Shown: positions 34,467 through 49,800 of the stretch, one piece after another
Layout of the letters: every line of letters begins with the position of its first letter
How positions within the stretch are numbered: position 1 is the first letter of the stretch
Assembly: GCF_027596085.1 (NCBI RefSeq)
Contig: NC_072451.1
Coordinates: 12,184,795-12,248,794 of the forward strand
Direction of reading: 5' to 3'
Source: Anoplopoma fimbria
Lineage: Eukaryota; Chordata; Actinopteri; Perciformes; Anoplopomatidae
DNA length: 64,000 nucleotides
Notes under the pieces: model-generated
The model's input: the letters and a program-made list of their open reading frames with translations, nothing else
What the model was told of the DNA's origin: nothing
The model's database searches: none
Position numbers and translations under genes: made by a program

Positions 34467-34497
<31 letters not shown>
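34467..34497 (+). repeat. (CA)n microsatellite
   Basis: A short CA run of about 31 bp. Confidence 0.95.
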
Positions 34498-34499
<2 letters not shown>

Positions 34500-35054
34500 A
34501 CACACACTGTGTTGTCCATTAGCTAAGTGTACCGGAGTGAGCTGCTCACCACATTGCTTTCTTTAGTACGTTCCTGTTTAATGCCACTGTTGCATCTGCT
34601 GCCTCATGTGAAAAAATAAAGGTGTATATAACTATAAAACTTGTGTGCAGCATATAAGATGACATGTGGATAGGTGTGTGATTGCAATGAAACCTTTAGC
34701 AATCAACTGACCCTTCGCTAAGCCCCTCCCTCAAACGGCCACTGTCCAATCCTTCGTTAGCCACCATAACTAAGCACATGAGGCCTGTCAAGCTTTCAGA
34801 GGTGTGTATATAGGGAACTTACAAGTCTGACATCAGATATTCTCACAGTTGAGAGGGGGTTGTAGTATGTATGAGCTTCCCCAAGCCAAAAATACAAGAA
34901 GAGAGATGTTGAATATGGATTAAACAGTTTAGAAGACCTCACTCATAGCTGAATCCAAACAAGAGCAACAAAAATGTCTTTGTTTGCTCATTGGTTAGAT
35001 GCTAACAATGTTAGCTGGCTTAGCGCATTAGCAAACAAACATTAATTCATTCAT
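34498..35054. other. No gene recognised
   Basis: AT-rich DNA with a GCTAACAATGTTAGCTGGC patch near 35000. No gene signal. Confidence 0.5.
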
Positions 35055-35262
35055 CCATTAACCTAAACTGCTTATCCTGTTAAGGCTGGAGCCGATCCCA
35101 GCTGTCATTGGGTGAAGGCAGGGTTCACCTGGACAGGTAACCAGACTATCACAGGGCTGACATATAGAGACAGACAACCATTCACACTCACATCCACACC
35201 TACGGGCAATTTAGAGTCATCAATTAACCTAAGCTGCATGTCTCTGGACTGTGGGACTATAA
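35055..35262 (-). repeat. tRNA-derived SINE, family B, headless copy
   Basis: It is nearly the same as 23960-24155 (plus-strand AACTGCTTATCCTGTTAAGG, GACATATAGAGACAGACAAC, CTACGGGCAATTTAGAGTC) but breaks off at GGACTGTGGGA, so the tRNA-like head is missing. On the minus strand this is a 5'-truncated copy, as expected for incomplete reverse transcription. Confidence 0.7.
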
Positions 35263-37812
<2,550 letters not shown>

Positions 37813-37900
37813 TGTGGCAAGGTGAGAGAGCAGGTTGTCCTTCAATCAGAAGATCGGTGGTTTGGTCCCTTGCCTCCGCTAGTCCATGTCGATGTGTCCG
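37813..37900 (+). repeat. tRNA-derived SINE, family A, head only
   Basis: GTGGCAAGGTGAGAGAGCAG, AATCAGAAGATCGGTGGTTT and GTCCATGTCGATGTGTCCGT match the 5' third of the family. The body and tail are absent. Confidence 0.6.
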
Positions 37901-40900
37901 TGTTGAATAAAGTCATATTTATGAAAAAGTCTACCTGCCAACTGTATTGTTGCTCTGCCCTCTACTGATATGGAGGTATCCCCTTCAGACTGTTATGTGG
38001 TCTGCACTGAAAGAATAGAGGACAGGGACCGGGTTCAGACAGAATTGCAAGCTTCCCAAAGTGCAGCGATATGCAGCTGTTCACACCAGCCATGCATTTC
38101 TCTGCACAGGTCAAAGAGTGATTCTGCTAATCTGCTCCCTTCTCTTGCTGTGTGTGTCTGTTCCCTCCAAAGAAAACTGTTCTCATGCAAACCTACACCG
38201 TTGGCAAAATGAAGTGTTTGATGCTCAAACGTCCCTGTAGGAGGACCCCCATTGCGATCAGTTCTGTCTCTAGAGGAGATCTTTCTCTAAGAAACGTGTC
38301 AAGGACAAATATAGAGTAAAAGTTGTCAATTGGTGTAGAATTCAGTAATAGAGAACATGAATATTTATATAAAAATGTTGAGAATGTGGCTCTGTAGTCA
38401 GTACATTTCTCTTCAGTGTTTTTGAGCAGGGCATAGACTCAGCTGATGAAAAAAATATAAAAAGGAAGCTCCATGACTAAACCAAAAATTTGTCAATGTA
38501 AAGTGAAAACTCTGCAGTAAAGTGCACAGACTGCTGATATACTGTACCAGGGAGCGAGAGTGAAGGGAAGAGAAAGGCTGATTTGGTGTATCTCCAAGTG
38601 TGTCGATTGCTGACTTTGCTCTTTCCTGCGGCTGTGGTTATCTGCGAGGGGTAATGAATGGAGTCCGATGGAGTTGGGTTGAGATGAATGGAGAGGAGCT
38701 CTGGATTCAGCACACGGGCCTTATCATCACATGGAGTATGAAGGCGGCTATTTAACAATGCCTAGAACATGCGGCGCACAGGAAGAGACCTTTAGTGATA
38801 CTACAGTGAGATTCCTCTTCCTTTAATAGGGTCACAGAAACCCAATTATTCACACCTATGTTTTCTGTTGTTATACATTTTGTCACTTCTTATGGGTCTG
38901 GGGGACCCACAAGGTTGTGTAGAATGTAGGTGTATTGTTGGTGCTTTATTTTCATGCAAGATCAGGGGCATTTTTGGACATCACTGTTGTTGTGTAAGAC
39001 CACAGTTGAAAAAAAGTTTGTACTTTATTTTCTGAATAATTTATGTCAGCAGAGGGAAAGAAAGAAAGTTTTCTTGTGAATGGAAAAAAGTTATGTTTGC
39101 ATTATGGGTTTCTCCTAAAACTTATCATACGCATCTTTGAGATTCAACAAGTGTATTGAATGTTTTCCTTCATCTGCAAGAACAATGTTTCAAATATTCC
39201 AAATTGTGCATAGTTTACATTTATGTTTGCATGCTAGCAGTTATCTTATTCACTGTCTATGTTGGCTTATTGCTTCATAGCGCTAGTAGTGGTCACGCTC
39301 TTCAATGTACTTCACACTGCGTCAAGGGGACATTTGAGATCAAAGACAAATATGTGACTCAGACTGTCATATATGCCATATGAGGAATACATGAATGATT
39401 CTATATCTGCTAGGCTTTGCTGTCACCATAAATGTTTTCTGAAACAAATTTCTTTAACCCTTAGAGCAAATTATATATTGGTTGAAATTCTGCTTCAACA
39501 ATCAGTAAATCAAATGTTCTGATCTGGTATCTGTGGCTGTCACATGACTGTAACCCCGTCCAATCATTTAATTTGGCAAATTTTATTCGAAAAAAGAGTT
39601 GGCAACACTGGGCTGGGTTTTGGGGTACTTTTGCTGGTTTCTCACGATTAACAACCCTAACTTTAAATGCTGAAGTTGTGCCACCACTCTCCTTCTCTCA
39701 TGTTGTGGAAACAACAGCTGAAGGCCAAGGTGTAAGACTTGCAAGGTCTTTTGGCTTCCTAATGTCTCTTCACCAAATCTATAGCGACTCTATGACATTT
39801 TTAGAGGTCTTTGTTGGAAACAAATAGTTTGAGGAATGCCAGGTAGTTGTGTGCTTAGTTGACTAAAATAATTATGGCATTTGCCTATTCAGATATAACT
39901 TTGTTGATGAGGAAGTCTGAATAAAAGAACTGCGAAGATGGAAGGGTAGCAGTGTTTAATGTTCGGGCCATTTCCTCTCTGCTCTCCCTGATACATAAAA
40001 CCTGCAACTTCACAATCGTCAGAGCAACAGAATGTCATTAAGGTAAATATATATATTTTTTAAAAACAACCTTTGAGACATCTTTTAGAATTTAGCTCAG
40101 ATTATATTTAGAACTCAAGTTAAATCACAAATAATTTCTCAATATGTACTATGTGTATAAACTCAGTACATGAAAGTGTCTGCCCCATCGACCTGTTTTT
40201 AACACAAATACATTTTAAAAAATTAACAAGATTAGATATCCAAGGTTTATAAATAATTATTTTGGTCATTGGCATTTCCATTTGGTGAGGATTAGACTTT
40301 AGTCTTCTGCCTGCAGACCCAGTCCATTTGAAACTGATGCGACAGGTTTGTTTTTGCATTAAATACATACTAAGTACAGCATCCTGAAATCTTCTCAGAG
40401 GCACCAGGCTTTCATCTGACAGGATCAGCAGTGAGTGCAATCAATTAGCAGTCTGGAACAATCAGCAAAGCATATTGTCAGCACTGTGCTGGAACCGTAG
40501 ACTCTGATAATTGGTAGACTGTCCTCCCACTGATACAATGAATAACCATGGGGTTTCTTGGAAAGAAAGTCTCATGGTTCAGAAATATTTTCCTGAATTG
40601 GGTTCAGTGACACTTCACATGAAACTGACAAGTACGTTTTTGAGATCTACAGAGGGACAGAGATGTAGGTGGAGAAGGGTGGAGGAGAGATAGGGAAATA
40701 TATAGTGAGGGAGAGGATGTTCAGTGTGTGGCTCATTAACTCAGAAGATGTAATCAGGGGGAGGGAGGGAGACATTTGGCCATCGATTAAGGAGTGCTGG
40801 TGAAGCCAAACTGTACGTTCACCGACCCAACTCTGCTGTCAGCTCTGATGTAGCAGTCTGTGGATGATTATGTGTACATCTTTGGATAGAGATTATCAGA

Positions 40901-41387
40901 GGGTTATGTGTAAATTGTAAATTTTCCGATTTGTATTAACAGTATTTTTAACAGGCTGATATTTATACCAAAGTGTGCTGTATTGCATGGAGAACCCAAG
41001 CAATTCTATGTAAAATCTGACATTCAGCACCCCCATGAAGCCAGTCCGTAATCCTTTGTTTCATCACCACATTGTCCAGCCACTGCATCAATGTGACTGA
41101 GGCAGTGGCAGTCAGTGTCACCCCTTTAAATATCAAAGAAGAACATGCCTGTGTTTGAATTCATCACATGTGAATTGTTGTGAATTCATGTGATAAACTT
41201 ACACCTGATAATTGATGTTTTTTGGTGGATTTGACAATTCCACAGTGAATCCATTCAGTGATGTTTCTTTATTAATACATGGGATATTGACTAAACTTAA
41301 ATGTAAAATTGTAAAACAAAACAAAGTGGGAATTCTGCATTATCTGAAGGCACAAAGTACTTTCGAAGTCAAACAGTGGAACACATC
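37901..41387. other. No gene recognised
   Basis: The longest frames (under 110 codons) are not family-like. GGGTCTGGGGGACCCAC at about 38896 resembles the piggyBac subterminal motif at 21108 but has no supporting ends. A partial inverted repeat built from ATCACATGTGAATT and AATTCATGTGAT lies at about 41164-41195. Confidence 0.45.
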
Positions 41388-41496
41388 TGTGAGGGTCCTG
41401 GGACAGAGGTTGTTGCATCTGTAAAGATTGTAAATCCCTCTGGGGAAAATTTGTGATTTAAGGCTGTACAAAATACATTTAATTGAATTGAATCTT
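41388..41496 (+). repeat. Repeat D (AATTG-tail family) copy
   Basis: GTGAGGGTCCTGGGACAGAG, AGATTGTAAATCCCTCTGGG and GGCTGTACAAAATACATTTA lead into AATTGAATTGAATC. Diverged, 3' part only. Confidence 0.65.
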
Positions 41497-41890
41497 TACA
41501 CCAACTTCCACTGTAAATAAACTGTAAAAATAATGTAAAAATAAATCTTTCAGAAAAATTTAAGGAAATGCAGTTCAACAATAGTGTTTATTGTTAAAGG
41601 TAGCAGCAGTGGGACTGACATTTCATACTGTGGAAAAAATGGTAAACTGAAATATAAAAATTGACCATGATAAAATATTTTATTTTATTATCTATAATAC
41701 TTGCACTATGCGCATATGCATAAAGATGCCAAGAAATAAAGCATGTGGCGGGTTTGTACAGTACAGTAGAGCATGCATCCAAACCACAGAGCAGACATAT
41801 GGGACACATTAGGGGCCCACCGTGTGGCGTCGTCAAACTGACAGCATACTGTGATTTAACCAAACTGGAAGTGGATGGATCCATGCTTAC

Positions 41891-42037
41891 CTTCAGAGTC
41901 ATCTGTTTCCTGGCTCTGTGAGAGTCAAAAAGCCCCTGGGGACACAGTGCAGCATGTTGGCCATTCAAGTACCTCTCAATTACTGCTTTTAATTTCCCTT
42001 CCACTGCTGGTCCATCTCCAATAGTCTTGACATACTT
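41891..42037 (-). CDS. Candidate internal coding exon of a host gene
   Basis: This minus-strand segment of 147 bp is open for exactly 49 codons (KYVKTIGDGPAVEGK at the start, then LKAVIERYLNGQH, CPQGLFDSHRARK and QMTLK at the end). It is followed directly by the consensus donor GTAAGC. The proposed acceptor is TTCTATATCTGAG, whose pyrimidine tract is modest; 42034 is an alternative start. With 42037 as the first base, both introns are phase 0. The peptide has natural-looking composition, mixing charged and hydrophobic residues with no repeat character, and the codons are ordinary. The frame continues past the donor for about 90 codons with low-complexity drift, as intronic read-through would. 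I do not recognise the protein, and no flanking exon was found. A chance open frame remains possible. Confidence 0.5.
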
Positions 42038-43440
42038 CTCAGATATAGAACTTTACAGCCACTTTTCTAGTCGTCGCCACAGTCCATGTCTGCTGCAGAA
42101 GTTTAGGTGAAACTGTGTGTTTGCATATCATGGTGGAGACAAATTGTAAGGGTTTAAAATGTTATCAGTAAGCTTCTTATTATGGAAAACAATTAAATAT
42201 ATATTATTTCGATGACAAAGTGTCTACAGTCACATATATATATATACACGTATTAAGTGCATCAAACATATCAGTGATTGGTTGTGCCCCCAGTTAAACA
42301 GAGTATAGTACAATATACATTGTAATTGGTGCCAAAGAGGGGATGCTTTAAAGACAGTGGTCCCCAAATTTTAATATATATTTTAAGACAGTTACAAAAT
42401 CAGCCGTCTATCACTTTAGAAATACAGCAAGAATAAAAGGACCTGAGTAAGACATCAAGGGATTACAACAGCCAAAGGGTTATTTTTTTAATTAAAAGTA
42501 ATAATCTTAAAAATTTTCATGTAAATAAATGTCTGTTAAATGAATAGTTAGGGTGTTTTGAAGCGGGGTAGTATGAGGTACTAGATAATAATAGATCATA
42601 TTAGTTCCACGTTGGAAATGGCTGGATGACAGCAAGGCAAAACATTTAAAAAATGCTCAATATAGTGTTTGGGTTCTTTGGATGTTTTTTTTTTTTGTTT
42701 GATGCCTGAAATAAAGTCTGTGGTTAGATTAAGTTTAGGAGATTTCAACATTGTTATAGTTAAATGTGTCATAGGATACCACTCTTGGTATAATTTTAGA
42801 AGCTTATATGTGTCTTAAAAAAAGATGGTCGCTAAGAAATGGCTAAATGAGACTACAAAATGCCATCACTCCAAATGGTCCGCATGTACAGCGTTGTGTA
42901 TACTGGTGTTCATGCAGCCATGGCGTAGTTTGTTGATAGTCTAATGATACCCTTACATCTGAAAATAATCTGAAAGTGGGGTAAATTTGCGAAGATATAT
43001 TCCTTCACAGAGCTTATTTTCTGCTATAATTCAAAATCCAATGTAAAAAGCCCATAAGCTTCTGGTTAAGGGTACCAGTGCGATACTGGCTTCCAGGGTT
43101 GGCCTACAAAAATACACCATCCCTCCACCACTATGTATTTCATATTGCTGTGAAAACATCTCCTTCAAATTACTGTTTTTATTCAAGTTTTGCCAAAAAC
43201 TACTTAGATTATGAACACATCATTATAATGTTATAATTTAACTTGGCCCAATATTCATTTTCACTGAATGGAGAATGAAGACGTCACAATGTTAATCAAT
43301 GGGACTCATAATGTTAGCTGTTAGCTCCGGTGATGCTAACGTTACTAGCTCTCCTCCTGCCCATTTCAACACGGATTAGTTTCTCACATTTATGATTGCT
43401 GGCAAAACTTTATTTCACACTATGATGGTTAGTTGCTAAT
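42038..43440. other. No gene recognised
   Basis: AT-rich; a short (TA)n run at 42234-42245. Nothing else is recognised. It would be intron if the exon at 41891-42037 is real. Confidence 0.45.
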
Positions 43441-43753
43441 GTGGCTCAGTGGTAGAGCAGGGTTGTCCTTCAATCAGAGGATTGGCGGTTTGATCCCCAG
43501 CTCCGCTAGTCCATGTGGATGGGTCCTTGGGCAAAACACTTAACCTCAAATTGTATCTGCAGGCTGTGCCATCAGTGTATGATCGGGTACGAATGATTAG
43601 CTAGAGTCCTGATGGGCAGGTGGCACCTTACATGGTAGCCCTTGACATCAGTGTATGAATGGGTGTGAATGGGTGAATGATGACATGTTGTGTTAAAGCA
43701 CTTTACGTGTTCGGAAGACTAAAAACACGCTTTACAAGTACAGTCCATTTACC
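43441..43753 (+). repeat. tRNA-derived SINE, family A, best plus copy
   Basis: It starts GTGGCTCAGTGGTAGAGCAG, with B-box-like GCGGTTTGATCCCCAGCTCC, then GTCCTTGGGCAAAACACTTA, CTGATGGGCAGGTGGCACCT, a GTGAATGGGTGAATGATGAC tail and the ending AAGTACAGTCCATTTACC. It is the most complete plus-strand member and serves as the reference for the family in this window. Confidence 0.8.
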
Positions 43754-43799
43754 CTTTAACCATTTAAACTCTGTAACTAATCTGCGGTTCACGTGCATG

Positions 43800-43858
43800 C
43801 CGGACTGTGGGGGAAGAATAAAAGCGTCTGCTAAATGACTGTAATGTAATGTAATGTA
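43800..43858 (+). repeat. Retroposon 3' tail with AATGT units
   Basis: AATAAAAGCGTCTGCTAAAT, then GACTGTAATGTAATGTAATG. This is the conserved fish SINE/LINE tail, matching the reverse complement at 20585-20625. The upstream body is missing. Confidence 0.6.
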
Positions 43859-44409
43859 AAGAGCTATGATTAAGGAAAAGTAAGTAACTATTTGTAATGT
43901 TTATGTACTGAGGTGGCTCATACAGACAGTGGTATTGATGCAGCTTTTCTTATTATGGACTGATGTAGTCTCATTTTTGATAGCTGTCTGTAATATCAGG
44001 GGAGTTCAGATTTATCTGAGTGCTGGTATTAATTGGTGAAAAAGTAGCCATGTGCAGTAATATATATAAATGAGGATGCGATGCATTGAGATGCATAAAA
44101 ATGATTTGAGAATCGTAATGCATCAAACTGTTGACAGGTGATCCATTATCCTTTTGAATCGTGGGGCCAGTGAAGATTCACACCTCTACTCTTCAATGTT
44201 GTCGTGTGAACACAAACAAAGAAACCAAGAGGCAAATGCAACAATTGTATTAATGTGGTCCATGAATCAGAACAAAGCAAACAACCTAAAGGTCTGAAAA
44301 CTGTTAAACTGCTCCATGGATTCCAGACAAATTTGAGAAATAACATTCCTACACAGTGGCTCCTTCTGGGTTGCTACAACACAAAGTTTAGCTATATGTC
44401 ACTTTGTAT

Positions 44410-44414
<5 letters not shown>
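43859..44414. other. No gene recognised
   Basis: Short frames only. Confidence 0.5.

Positions 44415-44484
<70 letters not shown>
44415..44484 (+). repeat. (CA)35 microsatellite
   Basis: A perfect CA run of 70 bp. Confidence 0.98.
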
Positions 44485-44487
<3 letters not shown>

Positions 44488-44850
44488 AAACACGTACAAA
44501 TGTCTAAACACATGCAGTCATACACAAAACAATCACATTAGCTTCAGTCATGCAGTCAGAGGCTGCCATGTTTTCTGTTTCCTGTTAGGGAACACGTAGG
44601 CTCCATCAGAGCGGCCTGTTTCTCCCTCCGCTCTCTTCCTCTCTCGCGCCTCTTGATAGGCCCTTAGGCTGATTTGGCAGCAGAGTGACCAAATCCGTCC
44701 AATTAGGAGTCATCCATAACATGTTTGGGCCTTTACTGACATTGCAATTTTTCACGCAAACAGGAAGGAGACAGGTACAAGAAAGGATTATGGTTTGAGA
44801 ACACTTCTTTGGCATGTCAACATCGAGTATGCATACATATACATATAAAT

Positions 44851-44851
44851 G

Positions 44852-44936
<85 letters not shown>
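44851..44936 (+). repeat. (TG)n microsatellite
   Basis: TG run with one GCG interruption near its start. Confidence 0.98.
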
Positions 44937-44939
<3 letters not shown>

Positions 44940-46559
44940 GCTGCGTAGGTGGTTTGGTGGCAGTGGTCCACTCATTTTTAATCTCTGTCAGTTTTGCACT
45001 GCGGTCACGCACAATCTATTCCGTTCCGTTCCACGTCACACATATGCATGCATGTACGCAACCATAACACCTGCCGTATCTCCTCCGCTCAGCCCCGTGC
45101 CATTTGGTTAGCGGTCACAGAGTGCAGATCCAACTGTGTCCCTCCTGTTTGTGCGTTACAGTCACTGACTTTTTGTGCAACTACTGCTCACAAACTGCTG
45201 ATGGGCAGAGACAACAGGTGATGGGGCATCACGCTGAGCTGCCACTGCCCGTCTGAATGCAGACGGAAATTAAGGAATGGTTAATGACTCCTAATGTTAA
45301 AGGAAAACACAAAGCATAGCTTTACTGTCTGGAAAGGGGAACACCAGATTCAGTCAGAGCTGAGCACACACTTTTGTGCCTCATGTTAACACTAGATGAT
45401 GGTTGACAGTGGTACATTTTTACCTGTTCAGATGTAATCTGAAGCAGCAGGGAGGACCCTCCAACTCTCAGTGAAGGTATATAGGTATAGGGAAATGCCA
45501 GCACGGTGGGTGAACACATTGTTGGTGATCTGAAGTATAGAAATATACTTTGGGTTCAGCTTGTTATATTAATAAGTCAGATAATTTGTGTTTTTTTTAA
45601 AACATCATCAAGCAAAAAAGGCTGAACATTTGCTGCATTTTCATTAATTGGATTGCGCATTATTCACTGCCTTTTCTAGACAACCATTAGTTGGAAAAAA
45701 AATCCCACAAGCACACAAAGCACATGGCAGTTATAACTTAAGGTGTCTACCATCACCCACTATCAAGTCAGTATTTAATTTGCCTTCAAAGCTTAGAGGG
45801 ACTAAATGTCTTAACATTCTGCCGTCTAGTCTTACAGTTGATGTATTTCTCCCTCTTATTTCTGTAACATATCCTCTGAAGAGACATCTGACACTTCCAA
45901 CTTGTCAAATTCTGACACTTGGTCAAACCGTCAGCGTCTGATAAAGACACAAAGGAACCCTTTAGCGTCTGTATGAGACGCACCAGGCTTTCAACTTAAT
46001 CCAAATGTAAATGTGTGCGCGGTCAGAACAATAGTCGTAATATAAAGAGAACAATCAACCGCTTAGGGCGGATGGGAGCCCCACCCAAGAGACCACTGTT
46101 CCTGTAATGAGTGAAAATAAAAGTCAAATTTGACGTATTTTGTCTCGCCAGTCACTTGTCACATGATTTGATAGTATCGTAAATCTCATGTCTCATGTCT
46201 AAGGCACTCACTAGTCCCATGAGTCATCCGGGTAGCAACTCAATTTATCACATTGACCATACAGAGTCCAGGACAGAACACATGCATGTGTTTGTACATG
46301 ATATGAATGGTACAATCTGCCTCATGTTGAGCCAGGAAAAACCCTGGATATGAATATTATAGTGGTATTTATTTGAGTGCTGCATGAACAATAGTATGAA
46401 TAATAGCTGTAGTAGTAAGTATGTAGCAAGCTATTAACTTGAGTATTTATCTGATAAGATATTTTATTAAGTTACATCCAGCTTTATACTGAGATTGTAC
46501 ACGTCCTTCATTTAAGGTGATTCTTCATTACAGATTTAATAATATGTAGACTGGGAACA
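44937..46559. other. No gene recognised
   Basis: No repeat or gene is recognised. Frames such as 45648-45941 look accidental. Confidence 0.5.
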
Positions 46560-46900
46560 GATAAGCAGACTTACCAATTTAGTTTTAATTGTTGTCTTAA
46601 ATGCTCCAAGGAGGCAAATTACAAGAAAACAATCCTATTAGGCTCAGGCCAAATGAAAAACAATTTGTTTGGATTTTCACCTTTTAAAATGCTGATAATG
46701 ACTCTGAAATGATTAATGCTCGCAATTTAGCTGCTGTGCCGACGAGAACGGCTCGCTGCTCTACAGAGAATGAGAACTGAGATAGTGAAAGAAAAAAATG
46801 AAATGGCTCTAAATTGGAAATTGCCAATGAGAGATGAGAACTGAAATCTGAAAGCAATTAACGGAATCTGAGGACAGTCTCTGTGGCTTCTAGAACTCTG
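46560..46900. other. Repeat-free segment, possible conserved noncoding DNA
   Basis: No gene or repeat. The stretch CAAGGAGGCAAATTACAAGA through GAAATGATTAATGCTCGCAA has the AT-core, homeodomain-site-rich texture often seen in conserved noncoding elements. This is inference from appearance only. Confidence 0.2.
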
Positions 46901-48949
46901 ATTAAATGTTCTGATTGCCAGAGAAATCCCTCCCTAAGAGGGAGATCTATAGCTGCCTGTACTGTAAAGTGGCCTATTGGTAAATCCATTATGCTCAGAG
47001 ACGGAGGTGTTTTCAGACAAACACTGGTAAGGACATTGTTAAACATCAGTGGGTAGTATTTCACAGAACGGCTTCCAGTCTTTTCTCATGGATCCTCAGC
47101 TGCTCCCAGCTGGCTGTTTTTGCCGGCAGTGTCCCTTTAGCTTCTGTACTGCGACTTATCAAGTGAACGGTGTTCACTCACAAGGGTGAATGTCATCAAA
47201 TCTTTTACTTTTGATTGACCACTGAAATGTGGGCGGGTTTAGAGTGAAGCACAATACGGCACTACAGAGGACTGATGACTCCATACATACACCTCCCTTA
47301 CTTGTTGTGAGATTAGGAGTAGAGGAAGAAATGAAACACTGGCTCTGTGTCACTGCAGTACATGTAGATGAACATCCAAACGCAAAACGACCGGCGGGTT
47401 AGTGGGCGGGTTAGAGGGATGCCGCGGTCATCTGCATGTACTGGGTTAGGGTTAGTCACAGTCACACGGAGCCTGTTGAAAATCTGCAAAATTTTCGAAT
47501 GAATTCCACCTCAGCCACATTTTTGGGGAAATGAAAGCAAAGTCAATGCTCACTCATATCCAACCACACATCTCTTCCAGTCTCTCTCCACATTGCTCTG
47601 TTGGCAACTACAACCCACAAACAGTGAAGTGCAATTTACCATGACTGATGTGGCCAGCTAGTCGTCCAAAGTCTTGTATGAATAGATTTATTTTTCCAAA
47701 TATCTGATCTTTCTGCCTAGACTGTTCACAATCATGCTTAAAGGGACACATATCAGAGTGAAAGACCTAACATGCAACCAGTAACTTCACACATGGGGGG
47801 ACTGACTATTGGTCCAAAAATACACACTGGAGTGGTTGGAGTCCATGTACCACAAGAATCTGTTAACATATTGTTGAATTTAACATTACACGTTACACAG
47901 ATGCTCCTAAATCATAACATACAACTTTTTATAATAATTAATAGTGATAACCTTTAACAGCTCTTCTGTGGACTATGTGAGATGTGTGGCGTTACTGCCA
48001 GTCAGCACATCCATGCATTATTTATATCATGTGATTTGATTCAATCAGAGTGAAACATGATGAAGTTATCAGAAGAACTAAGTGAATTGTGAAAACTCTC
48101 TTTGATAAATATATTTTTAACATCTTCTCTTTCTAAAAGATAATGTCTAATTTGTTATGACTCATAAACAGACACTGAACCTTTTTGTGAACATGATTTA
48201 ACATAATTTAGTTTTAAATATAGCTCCATATAAAGTGAATAAACATAATGTCTCCCAGACAATGCCAGTTTTCCATACTGGCGTTTACACATTTTATAAT
48301 TGATGATTATTTAACCAGAATTCACAGAGTGAAACATGACGTTGAAGTTAGATGTTTTTCTATTCAGACCGCATTCTTAGATATCCAAGACAGCAATGCA
48401 TCTTTTCCTCCAATTGTCTGTCTGTCTGAAAGTTTCAGGCAATCACAGTTGCAGTAACTGGCCTCCTGTTGGCCTTCCTCCCAAATGCATCTTTGAGTAA
48501 ACAGTGGATACGGGCTTATGCAATTTTCATGACCCAGCAAATATATGCCACAGACAGTGGTGTGGTTTGAGTGACCAGGGATGGACGTAATGGAGGGAGG
48601 AATGGGGTAAAAGACGAGGAGAAGTACATGCCTGAAGACAGACCCCACCCTACAGCAAGAAGGTCCAATTAAACATCATTATTTTCTTTAAACCTTCCCT
48701 TCAATCCCAATTGGTTTCACTACATCTACTGGCTACGCTACAGTTACCCACCACAGGATTATGATGCAACGCTTGCTCTCAGATCTGTTAAAATTCATTG
48801 AGAGCAACAGGAAGGGCCATTACCACACTCAAACCTACATTCCTGGTAGAGTCCTGTGCATGCATCAGCTCGTTAAACTAAGAATAAAAGCCTCCTATTC
48901 TTTTTGCCGTTTACCCTTTACTTCTCCTGTGTAAAGTACAAGCTCTTCT
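46901..48949. other. No gene recognised
   Basis: Unique-looking DNA. GGGTTAGGGTTAG near 47443 is only two telomere-like units within GGGTTAG-rich DNA. Confidence 0.5.
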
Positions 48950-49800
48950 GTGGTCTGTTGTTACTGTGATTTAAAACATAACATATCAAGCTATTTTCAT
49001 GAGTTTACCAGATTTGAAATATGCATCCACCTCACTTCCAAGGAAAGGCCGTTGACATTTCTGTGCGGTTGGCCGTGTGGACTGGAGGATGACCTTTTCG
49101 GCAGACTACTACTGCTGATGGAATGGCTCCAGCTGTCATGGCTCCCATTAACCCGTAGTCCCTGGCTTCACAGGGCCATGGCTCTGTTATGTCAAGATAA
49201 AGTAAAAGATCATTCAAAGCCTTGCACAGGCCCTGCTTTACTTTTAATCAAACAAGCGTGCACTGCTCAAACAGTGAGCATGGACATTCATGCACGAGAT
49301 TAGAGTAGAGGGGGGAAGAATGAGAGGAGGTTACTGCAGACAACATGAATGAAGGCGGTTAGGGAGACGAGTGAAGGCATCTTGGCCGCTATGCTAATAT
49401 GCTCAGCAGAGCGTTTATGAAACGAAGAGATGGAGGTATAAGTCAGTGACATTTTCATTAATTTGTTGTCAGGTAGATCCTCTCCCCACCGCTGAGCTTG
49501 ACACATAAGGCTGTTTTCTCACACATTTCAGATGAATCACTCAGCAGAGAACAGCAGGGCTTGACAAGATGAAGACGTAGGGTCTGTTTGGGCGCAGAAC
49601 TGGCGCGAAGAAGATATGAATTACTTTATCACTTGCTTAAACCTTGCATTACCATGTAATCTTATTATTGTAAAGCAATTGAAAGGGCTGCTCACTTGGT
49701 GTGTAATTAGACTGGATGTGGATGTGATTGAAAGCCACACTGTGTTTTAATGTAAAGTCAATCCCCCTCTGTCTAAAAACATAATTGATCAATTTTAAAT
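48950..49800. other. No gene; possible conserved noncoding blocks
   Basis: 49050-49250 is more GC-balanced than its surroundings and open for 117 codons (48950-49303), but the peptide has no family resemblance. 49560-49730 is repeat-free with several TAAT/ATTA cores. I see no splice or promoter signal that makes this coding. Confidence 0.25.

Noticed and set aside
47385..47460. Interstitial telomeric repeat
   Set aside because: Only about two consecutive GGGTTA units are present, within GGGTTAG-rich sequence.
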